DNA of 64,000 nt from Tolypothrix bouteillei VB521301. Its GTDB lineage: Bacteria; Cyanobacteriota; Cyanobacteriia; Cyanobacteriales; Nostocaceae. Made by a program: the position numbers and the translations under genes. The notes under the pieces were generated by a model. That model was not told where the DNA came from. It worked only from the letters and a program-made list of their open reading frames with translations, and ran no database searches. Of the stretch, positions 31,701 to 40,076 are shown in pieces (the stretch's first letter is position 1; each line of letters begins with the position of its first letter). Where the stretch lies: NCBI RefSeq assembly GCF_000760695.4, contig NZ_JHEG04000001.1, positions 519,795-583,794 of the forward strand, read 5' to 3'.

Positions 31701-34700
31701 GTGAAAGTGCGCGGCTTCCGCATCGAGTTGGGAGAAATTGAGGCGGTACTGAGCCAACATCCAAACGTGCGACAAGTTGTGGTCATCGCCACACAAGAGA
31801 TGGTAGGGGCGACGCGGTTGGTGGCATACTTGGTGGCAAATCAGCAACCCGCACCCACAATCAGCGAGTTGCGAGCGTTCCTCAAACAAAAGTTGCCAGA
31901 ATACATGGTACCAAGTGCGTTTGTAGTACTTGATGCCCTACCACTTACACCCAATGGTAAATTAGACCGCAAAGCACTACCCAAACCATCTTGGCAACCC
32001 GAACTCTCGAACCGCTTTGTTGCGCCGAGAACACCAATCGAAGAAACACTGGCAAACATTTGGGCAACGGTGTTGGGTCTTGAGTCAGTGGGAATCCATG
32101 ACAACTTCTTTGAACTCGGTGGTGATTCGATTCTCAGTCTGCAAATCATTGCCAAAGCCAGTAGTGCAGGGGTGCAACTGAGTGCCAAGCAGATGTTTGA
32201 GTATCAAACGATTGCTGAGTTGGCAGCAGTCGCCGACACAACTGAGGCAATTACGGCACAACAAGGTGTGGTGAGCGGCACATTGCCACTGACACCGATT
32301 CAGCAGTGGTTCTTCCTTGAGAATTTTGCCGTATCGGCATACTGGAACCAAGCAGTACTGCTAGAAATGCCACAGGGTATACAGCCACATCTTTTAGAGC
32401 AAGTGGTGCGGGAGTTGTTAGTGCATCATGATGCCTTGCGCTTGCGTTTTGAGAAAACCGATTCTGGTTGGCAACAAATCAATGCAGGAGTTGAGGCTGC
32501 TGTACCGTTTACAGTTGTGGATTTATCTGCACTTTCACAAGCGCAACAACAAGCAGCGATTGAAGCAAAAGCCGCCGAACTCCAAGGGAGTTTAAATTTA
32601 GCAAGCGGACCACTGCTGCAAGTGGCGTGGTTCAATCTCGGCGAGGAGTTAAACTCAAGAGTGTTGGTGGTCGTTCACCACTTGGCAGTGGATGGGGTGT
32701 CATGGCGGATTTTATTAGAAGATTTGCAACTCGCCTACAGGCAACTAAGTGCGGGTAGGGCGATACAACTGCCTGCCAAAACCACATCCTTCAAAGATTG
32801 GGCGCAATTGCAGTGGGAGTACGTGCGATCGCAAAACCTGCAACGCCAGTGCGATTTTTGGCTGGTGCAATCACACCAACCAGTGGCAAACATGCCAGTT
32901 GACTCTCCAGGCGGTGCAAACACCGAAGCATCCGCACGTACAGTGTCGATGTCGCTGTCAGTTGAAGAAACCCGTGCATTACTCCAAGAAGTGCCACAAG
33001 CTTACAACACCCAAATCAACGATGTGTTGCTTGCTGCCTTGGTGCAGGTGTTAGCTCATTGGATGCAATCCACCCACGTGCTGTTCGACCTCGAAGGACA
33101 CGGACGCGAAGAGATTTTGGAAAATATTAATATCTCGCGCACGGTGGGATGGTTTACCACCATCTTTCCAGTGGTATTGCATCACACCTGTGACCATCCA
33201 GGGGAGACTTTAAAGTCAATCAAAGAACAACTTCGTCGCATCCCGAATCAAGGGATAAGCTATGGCTGGTTGCGCTATCTCCTTGATGACCAAGAAACTA
33301 TCGCCCAACTCTCTGCCCAAAGACCAGCCGAAATCGTCTTCAACCATTTGGGTCAATTTGACTCGGTGCTACAGACAAGTGAGATTTTCCAACTTGCCAA
33401 CGAATCAACTGGTCCGAGCCGCAGTCCCCTGAATCACCGCACTCATCTGCTTGAGGTCAATAGCATTATCTTTGACTCTCAGTTGCGCGTGGATTGGACC
33501 TACAGTCAGAACTTACACCACTCCAGCACCATCGAGCGGATCGCACACGAGTTTTTGCAAGCCTTGCGCGGGCTGATAAATCATTGCTTGGCTCCTGAGG
33601 CTGGCGGTTATACTCCTACTGATTTTCCACTCGTACAACTAAATAACATTGAACTTGACAAATTGTTGAGCAATGTTTTGTATACACAAGGGATAACCAA
33701 AAATAAGAAACCGATTGCCGATCTCTATCCATTATCCTCAGTGCAGCAGGGGATGCTGTTCCATACCCTTTATACACCTTCTTCAGGGGTGTATTGCCAG
33801 CAATTTAGCTGTACTTTTATAGGAGGTCTGGATGTAGGGGCATTCATTGCCGCATGGCAGCAAGTCGTAGAACGACACGTAGTTTTGCGAACTGCTTTCA
33901 CATGGGAGCACTCCGAGCAGCCGCTACAGGTGGTATTCCGGCAAGTGAAACTACCACTAGAGATTTATTCTTGGACTGGGCTAACGAGCGAACAACAGCA
34001 GCAACAATTGGTGAGTTTCATAGAACAAGATCGAAAACTTGGTTTTCAACTGTCTAAAGCACCACTGATGCGTCTGACCCTGATTCAAATGTCTGATGAT
34101 GTCTACCAGTTTATCTGGAGTTATCATCACATCTTGCTAGATGGGTGGTCGCTGCCGTTGGTATTTAAGGAAGTGCTGGGCTATTATCAAGCATTGTCGG
34201 TGGGGCAAGAGTTACAACTGCCATCAAGTCGTTCTTACCGCAAGTACATTGCCTGGTTACAAAAGCAAAACTTGGAAGTTGCCGAACAATTTTGGCGGCA
34301 AACACTTCACGGCATAACAGCACCAACGCCACTCGTCGTCGATACACACTACGTATCCGAGCCACAAAGCTACAGCGAGGAAATTCTGACACTATCAAGT
34401 GAAACAACTTCCGCGCTGGTGTCGTTCGCACGACAGCATCAACTGACGTTGAACACCTTAGTACAAGCAGCTTGGGCTTTACTGCTCTCACGATACAGTG
34501 GAGAAACTGATGTGGTGTTCGGCGTAATTGTCTCGGGTCGTTCCCCAGCTATCAAAGGTGTGGAGTCGATAGTTGGACTATTTATCAATACCCTACCAAT
34601 GCGGGTGGAAGTCTCTCATGAGGACACAATTCTACCAAAGCTCAAGCAGATACAAAAGCTACAGGTGGAAATGAGTGCTTACGAGTACACCCCACTGCTA

Positions 34701-37700
34701 CAGATTCAGGGCTGGAGTGATGTGCCGAAAGGGCTGCCGTTGTTTGAAAGCATTGTGGTATTTGAGAATTATCCGGTAGATGCGGCTTTAGAGGAGCACT
34801 CACAAAACTTACAGATCGGTGATGTTCGTACCTTTGAAAGGACTAACTATCCACTCACTCTTATCGCTCAGCCCGGAGTGGAATTGTCGTTGCGCTTCAT
34901 CTACGATTCTCAGCGCTTTGAGAGTGAGAGTGTCACAAGAATGATGGGGCATTTCCAAACTCTGCTACAGGGTCTAGTCGCCAATCCCAACCAAAAGCTA
35001 TCAGAACTACCACTGTTAGGAGCGAGGGAACTGCACCAGTATTTGGTGGAATGGAACAAAACCGAAGCGGTTTACCCCCAAAATGTGTGTCTGCACGCTT
35101 TGTTTGAGCAGCAAGTTGAGAGAACACCGAATGCGGAGGCACTGGTATATGAAGAGCAACGGCTCACCTACAGCGAACTGAACGCAAAAGCCAATCAATT
35201 GGCACACTATTTACTCTCATTGGGCGTGGGACCGGAAGTGTTTGTGGGGGTGTGTGTCGAGCGCTCAGTAGACATGGTGGTAGGATTGCTGGGCATACTC
35301 AAGGCAGGTGGGGCTTACGTGCCTCTAGACCCAGCATACCCGAGTGGACGCTTGAGTTACATGCTGTCGGATTCGCAGGTGTCGGTGCTACTGACACAAG
35401 CGCAATTGCTCGCGAAGTTACCCGCACACCAAGCCCGTGTGGTAGCTTTGGATACCGACTGGTCGGAGATTGCCCAATACAGCCCGGACAATTGTGCCAC
35501 CTCAGTCACACCAGACAACTTAGCATACGTCATCTACACTTCTGGCTCTACAGGTAACCCCAAGGGAGTGGCCATCTGCCACCACAGCCCGGTCACCTTG
35601 GTACAATGGGCGCAAGAAGTGTTTACGCCACAGCAGTGTGCGGGGGTTCTGGCTTCTACCTCAATTTGCTTTGACCTTTCGGTGTTCGAGTTGTTTGTGC
35701 CCCTGAGTTGCGGTGGCAAGATTGTGTTAGCCCAAAATGCTTTGCATCTACCCAATTTAGCTGCATCTGATGAGGTGACCTTAATCAACACCGTACCGAG
35801 TGCGATCGCGGAATTACATCGCATCAATGGCATACCAGCCACTGTGCAAACGGTGAACTTGGCGGGTGAGGCGCTGCAAAATCAACTCGTGCAGAAGATT
35901 TATCAGCTTGATAACATCCAACAGGTATTCAATCTCTACGGGCCCTCGGAAGACACCACTTACTCGACATTTGCCTTGGTGGAAAAAGGCGCAACTGAGG
36001 AACCCTCAATTGGGCGACCAATTGCCAATACACAAGTGTATATACTGGATGCTCAGATGCAACCAGTACCAATCGGTGTGGCGGGCGAGTTGTATCTCTC
36101 TGGAGAGGGTTTAGCAAGAGGCTACCTCAACCGTCCGGAGTTGACAGCAGAAAAATTTGTGTCCAATCCATTTGCCACGGACAAATCGAATCAACGCCTT
36201 TACAAAACTGGAGACCTCGCTCGATATTTACCAGATGGTAACATTGGGTACATTGGTAGGATAGACCATCAGGTGAAAGTGCGCGGCTTCCGCATCGAGT
36301 TGGGAGAAATTGAGGCGGTACTGAGCCAACACCCAAATGTGCGACAAGTTGTGGTCATCGCCACACAAGAGATGGTAGGGGCGACGCGGTTGGTGGCATA
36401 CCTGGTGGCAAATCAGCAACCCGCACCCACAATCAGCGAGTTGCGAGCGTTCCTCAAACAAAAGTTGCCAGAATACATGGTACCAAGTGCTTTCATGGTG
36501 CTCGATGCCCTACCACTCACGCCCAATGGCAAATTAGACCGCAAAGCACTACCCAAACCATCTTGGCAAGCGGAACTCTCGCACCGCTTTGTTGCGCCGA
36601 GAACACCAATCGAAGAAACACTGGCAAACATTTGGGCATCGGTGTTGGCTGTGGAGTCGGTGGGAATCCATGACAACTTCTTTGAACTCGGTGGCGATTC
36701 GATTCTCAGTCTGCAAATCATTGCCAAAGCCAGTAATGCTGGGGTGCAACTGAGTGCCAAGCAGATGTTTGAGTATCAAACAATTGCTGAGTTGGCAGCA
36801 GTCGCCGACACAACAGGGGCAATTACGGCACAACAAGGTGTGGTGAGCGGGGTACTACCACTGACACCGATTCAGCAGTGGTTCTTCGAGAAGAATTTTG
36901 CCGTATCGGCACACTGGAACCAAGCAGTACTGCTGGAAATGCCACAGGGGATACAGCCACACCTTTTAGAGCCAGTGGTGCGGGAGTTGTTAGTGCATCA
37001 TGATGCCTTGCGCTTGCGTTTTGAGAAAACCGATTCTGGTTGGCAACAAATCAATGCCCTTGTGGATGAGACGGTGCCATTTACGATGGTAGATTTATCC
37101 GCACTCCCACAAGCTCAACAAGTCGCTGCAATCGAAGCAAAAGCCGCCGAACTCCAAGCGAGTTTAGATTTAGCAAGCGGACCACTCGTGCAAGTGGCAT
37201 GGTTCAATCTCGGCGAGGAGTTAAACTCAAGAGTGTTGGTGGTCGTTCACCACTTGGCAGTGGATGGGGTGTCGTGGCGGATTTTGTTGGAAGATTTGCA
37301 AGTTGCCTACGGGCAACTGAGTACTGGTAGGGCGATACAACTGCCTGCCAAAACCACATCGTTTAAAGATTGGGCACAATTGCAGTGGGAGTACGTACAA
37401 TCGCAAAACCTGCAACGCCAGTACGATTTTTGGCTGGTGCAATCGCACCAGCCAGTAGCAAACATCCCAGTTGACTATCTAGGCGGTGCAAACACCGAAG
37501 CATCCGCACGTACAGTGTCGATGTCGCTGTCAGTTGAAGAAACCCGTGCATTACTCCAAGAAGTGCCACAAGCTTACAACACCCAAATCAACGACGTGTT
37601 ACTCACAGCCTTGGTGCAGGTGTTAGCTCATTGGACGCAATCCACCCACGTGCTGTTCAACTTGGAAGGACACGGACGCGAAGAGATTTTGGAAAATATT

Positions 37701-38267
37701 AATATCTCGCGCACGGTGGGATGGTTTACTACTATCTTTCCGGTAGTATTACATCATACTACAGACGTTTCTGGAGAGGCGTTAAAGTCTGTTAAAGAGC
37801 AACTGCGTCGCATTCCGCAACAAGGGATAAGCTATGGCTGGTTGCGCTATCTCCTTGATGACAAAGAAACTATCGCCCAACTCTCTGCCCAAAGACCAGC
37901 CGAAATCGTCTTCAACCATTTGGGTCAATTTGACTCGGTGCTACAGACAAGTGAGATTTTCCAACTTGCCAACGAATCAACTGGTCCGAGCCGCAGTCCC
38001 CTGAATCACCGCACTCATCTGCTTGAGGTCAATAGCATTATCTTTGACTCTCAGTTGCGCGTGGATTGGACCTACAGTCAGAACTTACACCACTCCAGCA
38101 CCATCGAGCGGATCGCACACGAGTTTTTGCAAGCCTTGCGCGGGTTGATAAATCATTGCTTGGCTCCTGAGGCTGGCGGTTATACTCCTACTGATTTTCC
38201 CGCAGCAGGCTTAAGCCAAACAGACCTTGACGACTTATTTGCACAACTGGAGGAGATAGAAAGCTAA
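25755..38267 (+). CDS. Trimodular NRPS: TubC-C-A-T / C-A-T-E / C-A-T-E (predicted Gly, D-Ala, D-Ala)
   Basis: A 4170-aa synthetase. TubC docking domain 1-60. Module 1: C with HHIVSDWW (about 209), A with YTSGSTGRPK (about 682) and Gly-like residues D-I-L-Q-L-G-M-I-W, T about 1068. Module 2: C with HHIVSDAW (about 1261), A P-loop YTSGSTGNPK (about 1737) with D-L-F-N-N-A-L-T-Y, the Ala-type code known from McyA, T with GGDSI (about 2122), E with HHLAVDG (about 2306) and EGHGRE. Module 3: C with HHILLDG (about 2790), A about 3261 with the same Ala-type residues, T about 3646, E about 3831. The C-terminus LSQTDLDDLFAQLEE is a donor COM-type helix as found after E domains. Modules 2 and 3 share a 3.2 kb near-identical block. 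The start forms an ATGA overlap with the upstream PKS stop. Confidence 0.95.
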   Translation: MKTIEEFLSYLCSLDIKLWVDGERLRCSAPEGTLSPSLRLQLQERKAEILAFLQKANQTSSAPLPPISSVSRAGKLPLSFAQQRLWFLQQLEVNSGFYNIAAAVRFEGRLHNIAALESSLNYIINRHEVLRTNFIGVDGQPIQAIANSKTVELAVIDLQQLHPTERESTCQQLRIEEVAQPFDLVNNTLLRASLFKLTETEHILLLVMHHIVSDWWSMSVLVRELAAVYHAKCNDLPLALPELPIQYADFAHWQQQWLQEEVLTKQLVYWKEQLAGVPALLELPTDRPRPAIQTYRGAIEKFSLSKELSETLAALSQKQGATLFMTLLAAFQSLLYRYSGQTDICVGTPIANRNRNEIEGLIGLFANTLVLRSNLSGNPSFSDLLSQVREVALGAYAHQDLPFEQLVEQLQPERSLSHTPLFQVMFTLQAALSELQFPGLKGSLLPAESSTAKFDLTLVLENTSAGLMGVVEYNTDLFDATTIARMVEHYQTLLEAVVANPHQKLSELPLLGDREQHQMLVEWNDTQANYPKQLCLHSLFEQQVQKTPDAVAVVFEDKQLTYTQLNAKANQLAHHLLQLGVGPEVLVAICVERSIEMLVGLVAILKAGGAYVPLDPIYPPERLAYILEDSRASIVLTQQAVAELLPEMHGSVVYLDTFWPNSQSSSNPNTHVCADNLAYAIYTSGSTGRPKGVQIPHRAVVNFLNSMSAQPGIVSEDVLVAVTTITFDIAALELFLPLSKGARVVLTCDLIADGGRSTAALGTSSATIMQGTPATWRALMQAGFLGNPQLKILCGGEALDRELAAQLLERADSLWNMYGPTETTIWSAVSQVQPDFGAVSIGRAIANTQFYILDANLQPVPVGVAGELHIGGDGLARGYLSRPELTAEKFIPNPFSNQPGERLYKTGDLVRYKSNGTIEYIGRIDHQVKVRGFRIELGEIEALLSQYPTVQQAVVIAKEIGGDKRLVGYLVPQTQTTPVVSELRSFLKQQLPEYMVPSYFVVLDAFPLTPNGKVDRKALPDPSGQSQVSQDFVAPRTPIEEMLASIWASLLQLDRVGIHDNFFTLGGHSLLATQLMSRVQSTFAVELPLRSLFELPTVATLAESIATAQQSEPSQQTLPIVRVPRQMEMPVSFAQQRLWFLQQFEPESGFYNIPVAVRFQGQLNIIALEQSLNYIISRHEALRTNFVRVDGQPMQVIASSMPLSLRVVDLQQMDATDGEITCQQLIAVDAVRPFDLATDLLVRASLFQFQPTEHVLLLVMHHIVSDAWSMGVLVRELATVYQAICNELPIALPELPIQYADFTLWQQQWLQGEVLAKQLEYWQQQLAGAPSLLELPTDRSRPAIQTYTGATERFLLSQQLSEKLVVLSQKQEVTLFMTLLAAFQTLLYRYSGQTDICVGTPIANRNRKETEELIGLFVNTLVLRSNLSGNPSFSDLLSRVREVALGAYAHQDLPFEQLVEQLQPERSLSYTPLFQVMFVLQNAPMPELELADLTLASLAIESSTAKFDLTLFLENTNAGLMGAIEYNTDLFDASTIARMVEHYQTLLEAVVANADQKLSELPLLGARQLHQYLVEWNKTEAVYPQNVCLHALFEQQVERTPNAEALVYEEQRLTYSELNAKANQLAHYLLSLGVGPEVFVGVCVERSVDMVVGLLGILKAGGAYVPLDPAYPSGRLSYMLSDSQVSVLLTQAQLLAKLPAHQARVVALDTDWSEIAQYSPDNCATSVTPDNLAYVIYTSGSTGNPKGVAICHHSPVTLVQWAQEVFTPQQCAGVLASTSICFDLSVFELFVPLSCGGKIVLAQNALHLPNLAASDEVTLINTVPSAIAELQRMNGIPATVQTVNLAGEALQNQLVQKIYEQQTIQQVFNLYGPSEDTTYSTFALVEKGATGTPSIGRAIANTQVYILDAQMQPVPIGVAGELYIAGEGLARGYLNRPELTAEKFVPNPFAADKSSQRLYRTGDLVRYRADGNIEYIGRIDHQVKVRGFRIELGEIEAVLSQHPNVRQVVVIATQEMVGATRLVAYLVANQQPAPTISELRAFLKQKLPEYMVPSAFVVLDALPLTPNGKLDRKALPKPSWQPELSNRFVAPRTPIEETLANIWATVLGLESVGIHDNFFELGGDSILSLQIIAKASSAGVQLSAKQMFEYQTIAELAAVADTTEAITAQQGVVSGTLPLTPIQQWFFLENFAVSAYWNQAVLLEMPQGIQPHLLEQVVRELLVHHDALRLRFEKTDSGWQQINAGVEAAVPFTVVDLSALSQAQQQAAIEAKAAELQGSLNLASGPLLQVAWFNLGEELNSRVLVVVHHLAVDGVSWRILLEDLQLAYRQLSAGRAIQLPAKTTSFKDWAQLQWEYVRSQNLQRQCDFWLVQSHQPVANMPVDSPGGANTEASARTVSMSLSVEETRALLQEVPQAYNTQINDVLLAALVQVLAHWMQSTHVLFDLEGHGREEILENINISRTVGWFTTIFPVVLHHTCDHPGETLKSIKEQLRRIPNQGISYGWLRYLLDDQETIAQLSAQRPAEIVFNHLGQFDSVLQTSEIFQLANESTGPSRSPLNHRTHLLEVNSIIFDSQLRVDWTYSQNLHHSSTIERIAHEFLQALRGLINHCLAPEAGGYTPTDFPLVQLNNIELDKLLSNVLYTQGITKNKKPIADLYPLSSVQQGMLFHTLYTPSSGVYCQQFSCTFIGGLDVGAFIAAWQQVVERHVVLRTAFTWEHSEQPLQVVFRQVKLPLEIYSWTGLTSEQQQQQLVSFIEQDRKLGFQLSKAPLMRLTLIQMSDDVYQFIWSYHHILLDGWSLPLVFKEVLGYYQALSVGQELQLPSSRSYRKYIAWLQKQNLEVAEQFWRQTLHGITAPTPLVVDTHYVSEPQSYSEEILTLSSETTSALVSFARQHQLTLNTLVQAAWALLLSRYSGETDVVFGVIVSGRSPAIKGVESIVGLFINTLPMRVEVSHEDTILPKLKQIQKLQVEMSAYEYTPLLQIQGWSDVPKGLPLFESIVVFENYPVDAALEEHSQNLQIGDVRTFERTNYPLTLIAQPGVELSLRFIYDSQRFESESVTRMMGHFQTLLQGLVANPNQKLSELPLLGARELHQYLVEWNKTEAVYPQNVCLHALFEQQVERTPNAEALVYEEQRLTYSELNAKANQLAHYLLSLGVGPEVFVGVCVERSVDMVVGLLGILKAGGAYVPLDPAYPSGRLSYMLSDSQVSVLLTQAQLLAKLPAHQARVVALDTDWSEIAQYSPDNCATSVTPDNLAYVIYTSGSTGNPKGVAICHHSPVTLVQWAQEVFTPQQCAGVLASTSICFDLSVFELFVPLSCGGKIVLAQNALHLPNLAASDEVTLINTVPSAIAELHRINGIPATVQTVNLAGEALQNQLVQKIYQLDNIQQVFNLYGPSEDTTYSTFALVEKGATEEPSIGRPIANTQVYILDAQMQPVPIGVAGELYLSGEGLARGYLNRPELTAEKFVSNPFATDKSNQRLYKTGDLARYLPDGNIGYIGRIDHQVKVRGFRIELGEIEAVLSQHPNVRQVVVIATQEMVGATRLVAYLVANQQPAPTISELRAFLKQKLPEYMVPSAFMVLDALPLTPNGKLDRKALPKPSWQAELSHRFVAPRTPIEETLANIWASVLAVESVGIHDNFFELGGDSILSLQIIAKASNAGVQLSAKQMFEYQTIAELAAVADTTGAITAQQGVVSGVLPLTPIQQWFFEKNFAVSAHWNQAVLLEMPQGIQPHLLEPVVRELLVHHDALRLRFEKTDSGWQQINALVDETVPFTMVDLSALPQAQQVAAIEAKAAELQASLDLASGPLVQVAWFNLGEELNSRVLVVVHHLAVDGVSWRILLEDLQVAYGQLSTGRAIQLPAKTTSFKDWAQLQWEYVQSQNLQRQYDFWLVQSHQPVANIPVDYLGGANTEASARTVSMSLSVEETRALLQEVPQAYNTQINDVLLTALVQVLAHWTQSTHVLFNLEGHGREEILENINISRTVGWFTTIFPVVLHHTTDVSGEALKSVKEQLRRIPQQGISYGWLRYLLDDKETIAQLSAQRPAEIVFNHLGQFDSVLQTSEIFQLANESTGPSRSPLNHRTHLLEVNSIIFDSQLRVDWTYSQNLHHSSTIERIAHEFLQALRGLINHCLAPEAGGYTPTDFPAAGLSQTDLDDLFAQLEEIES
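30426..33628 (+). repeat. Internal duplication, copy 1 (A-T-E of module 2)
   Basis: This 3.2 kb block matches 34998-38200 at a constant offset of 4572 nt (1524 codons) with no net insertion or deletion. Anchor points checked were GGAACAAAAC at 30481/35053, ACACCACTTAC at 31381/35953 and GCTCCTGAGG at 33591/38163. Long runs, for example in about 30480-31230, are identical by eye. It covers the A, T and E domains, while the C domains of modules 2 and 3 differ in type. Confidence 0.85.
34998..38200 (+). repeat. Internal duplication, copy 2 (A-T-E of module 3)
   Basis: Second copy of the block at 30426-33628. Identity breaks down upstream where the C domains belong to different subtypes (HHIVSDAW in module 2, HHILLDG in module 3) and stops downstream just after the shared GATTTTCC. 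The divergence is patchy: around 35810-35910 and 36000-36260 there are clusters of differences between stretches that are identical, which suggests partial gene conversion. Confidence 0.85.
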
Positions 38268-38361
38268 AAAAATAACTAGGCACACCAAACGACCAAGTTC
38301 TGGCAGAACATATGAAACGCTGCATTACGCAGGCACGGGCAGATAATTAAGTAACCAAAAA

Positions 38362-39648
38362 ATGCAGACCTTTATCATCCTTTGGTTTGGACAACTGGTA
38401 TCCCTCCTTGGCTCTGGCTTAACTGGCTTTGCCTTAAGTTTATGGGTCTACAAAAATACCAACTCAGTTACTCAGTTTGCGCTGATTTCTGTGCTAACTA
38501 TGCTACCAAACATCATCATCTCCCCGCTTGCGGGTGCGCTTGGCGATCGGTGGAACAGGCGCTGGCTAATGATTTTAGGCAATTGCGGAGCTGGGTTGAG
38601 CATCCTTTCGATGACACTGCTACTTTTCATTGGACATCTTGAACTTTGGCATATCTACGTCGCTACAACTGCTAGTTCCGCTTTCAACGCCTTGCAGTGG
38701 CCTGCTTATGATGCGACGATCGCACAGATTGTACCACCGCAGCATTTAGTTCGTGCCAATGGAATGTTCCAACTAGGGTTAGCTATTGCACAGCTAATTT
38801 CGCCAGTGCTAGGAGGCTTTCTGCTAGTAACCATTCAGATTCAAGGTGTCCTCATACTTGACGGAATTAGCTTTGTTTTCTGCCTTGTGATGCTCTTGCT
38901 CGTTCGGTTACCCAAACCTGGAACTACAACAAAAGCCGAAGTGTCGAAAAACTTTGTGTGGAAAGATAGCTTGGTAGGGTGGAATTATATCACAACTCGC
39001 CCTGGGTTGTTTTGGTTATTAATTCTTAACTGTATCTACCATTTTGTTGAGGGAATTGCTGTTGTGCTATCGACACCGCTGTTCCTTTCCTTTACCTCGA
39101 CCACCGTACTTGGCACGATGCTGTCCATCGGTGGCAGCGGCATGATACTTGGCACAGCATTCATCAGCACTTGGGGTGGAGGGAAGCGTCGCATCTATAA
39201 CGTACTCGGGTTTATGCTATTAGGTGGGTTATGCATGCTGCTAGCTGGGTTACGTCGTGATGTTGTGTTGTGTACTGTTGCCATTTTCGTTCACTTTTTC
39301 AGTCTGCCGATCGTTGTCAGTTCCAGGCAAGCCATTTTTCAGAGCAAAATTGCGTCTGATGTGCGGGCAAGAGTCTTTGCTGTCAACCGAATGCTGATTA
39401 ATTTATCCCTGCTGCTTGCTTACCTAGTTGCTGGACCACTAGCTGACCGTGTGTTTGAGCCACTGCTTACCGTTAATGGACCATTAGCTGGAAGTGTTGG
39501 AAAGATAATTGGTGTCGGACCGGGACGTGGCATTGGCTTGCTATTCATCATCATGGGAATGCTCTTGATAGCAGCAATTGTTACTAGCTATCTTTCTCCA
39601 CGCTTGCGACGGGTAGAATCGGATATCCCAAATGTTATCTCCTACTAA
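38362..39648 (+). CDS. MFS transporter, probable product exporter
   Basis: A 428-aa integral membrane protein with about 12 hydrophobic segments spread over its length. GDRWNRR after the second segment is the typical MFS loop motif, and the overall layout resembles MFS drug or siderophore exporters (EntS-like family). It sits inside the cluster between two NRPS genes and just before MbtH, which points to export of the peptide across the inner membrane. The gene starts 94 nt after the large NRPS. ATG 38362 gives an N-terminus that enters the first membrane segment directly ([20 protein letters not shown]). The substrate cannot be told from sequence. Confidence 0.88.
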   Translation: MQTFIILWFGQLVSLLGSGLTGFALSLWVYKNTNSVTQFALISVLTMLPNIIISPLAGALGDRWNRRWLMILGNCGAGLSILSMTLLLFIGHLELWHIYVATTASSAFNALQWPAYDATIAQIVPPQHLVRANGMFQLGLAIAQLISPVLGGFLLVTIQIQGVLILDGISFVFCLVMLLLVRLPKPGTTTKAEVSKNFVWKDSLVGWNYITTRPGLFWLLILNCIYHFVEGIAVVLSTPLFLSFTSTTVLGTMLSIGGSGMILGTAFISTWGGGKRRIYNVLGFMLLGGLCMLLAGLRRDVVLCTVAIFVHFFSLPIVVSSRQAIFQSKIASDVRARVFAVNRMLINLSLLLAYLVAGPLADRVFEPLLTVNGPLAGSVGKIIGVGPGRGIGLLFIIMGMLLIAAIVTSYLSPRLRRVESDIPNVISY

Positions 39649-39728
39649 ATAACTGCCTGTGCATGCAAGTCAATAGCGTACACAGTGCTGAAACAAGCAA
39701 ACTAACTGTCAATTTTTTTGGAGTGATT

Positions 39729-39953
39729 ATGAATTGGAATGACCTTGAAGACAAAACTATCTACAAAGTTGTTGTCAATCACGAACAACAGTACTCAATT
39801 TGGCCGAGCGAGCGGGAAAATGCTTTGGGTTGGAAAGATGTTGGTAAAAGCGGGACAAAGGCAGAATGCCTAGATTACATCAAGGAAGTATGGACTGATA
39901 TGAGACCACTTAGCTTGCGTCAGCAAATGGAAAAATTAGCACAATCAAGCTAA
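39729..39953 (+). CDS. MbtH-like NRPS chaperone (copy 1)
   Basis: A 74-aa MbtH-family protein that binds A domains and is often needed for their folding or activity. Family landmarks are visible: SIWP, ALGW and [16 protein letters not shown] chose ATG 39729, not the upstream in-frame ATG 39663, because GGAG lies just before it, the family starts with MNW, and the second copy at 55118 has the same leader (CAATTTTTTGGAG) and start. It precedes the NRPS at 40077. It differs from the second copy at only a few residues. Confidence 0.95.
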   Translation: MNWNDLEDKTIYKVVVNHEQQYSIWPSERENALGWKDVGKSGTKAECLDYIKEVWTDMRPLSLRQQMEKLAQSS

Positions 39954-39993
39954 GTACTACATTTGATAAATTCGTATCGCAATAAAAACCTGT

Positions 39994-40021
39994 AGTTGCG
40001 CTTTAGCGCTAAAGCGCAACT
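39994..40021. repeat. 28-bp perfect palindrome between MbtH and NRPS
   Basis: AGTTGCGCTTTAGC is followed directly by its exact reverse complement, centred between 40007 and 40008. There is no T-run after it, so it is not a standard terminator. It is GC-rich in AT-rich surroundings and looks like a dispersed cyanobacterial palindromic repeat. It could act as an attenuator or RNA processing site between the MbtH gene and the NRPS. Confidence 0.7.
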
Positions 40022-40045
40022 GCGAACTTGTGCAATTTTGTACTA

Positions 40046-40069
40046 AATATTAAATTTAACTTAAGATAA
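40046..40069 (+). other. Fossil of a reductase-gene 3-prime end
   Basis: These 24 bases read N-I-K-F-N-L-R-stop and match the last seven codons plus stop of the NRPS that ends at 49058 (49035-49058) at 23 of 24 positions. In both places a start codon for a protein beginning MKKNNV follows within a few bases. The sequence upstream does not match, so only the tail survives. It suggests that the NRPS at 40077 once followed another copy of the reductase end. Confidence 0.65.
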
Positions 40070-40076
40070 ACGTTAA

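Noticed and set aside
39663..39728. N-terminal extension of the first MbtH protein
   Set aside because: MbtH proteins start close to MNWND. The extension lacks a ribosome site and includes the GGAG that serves ATG 39729.
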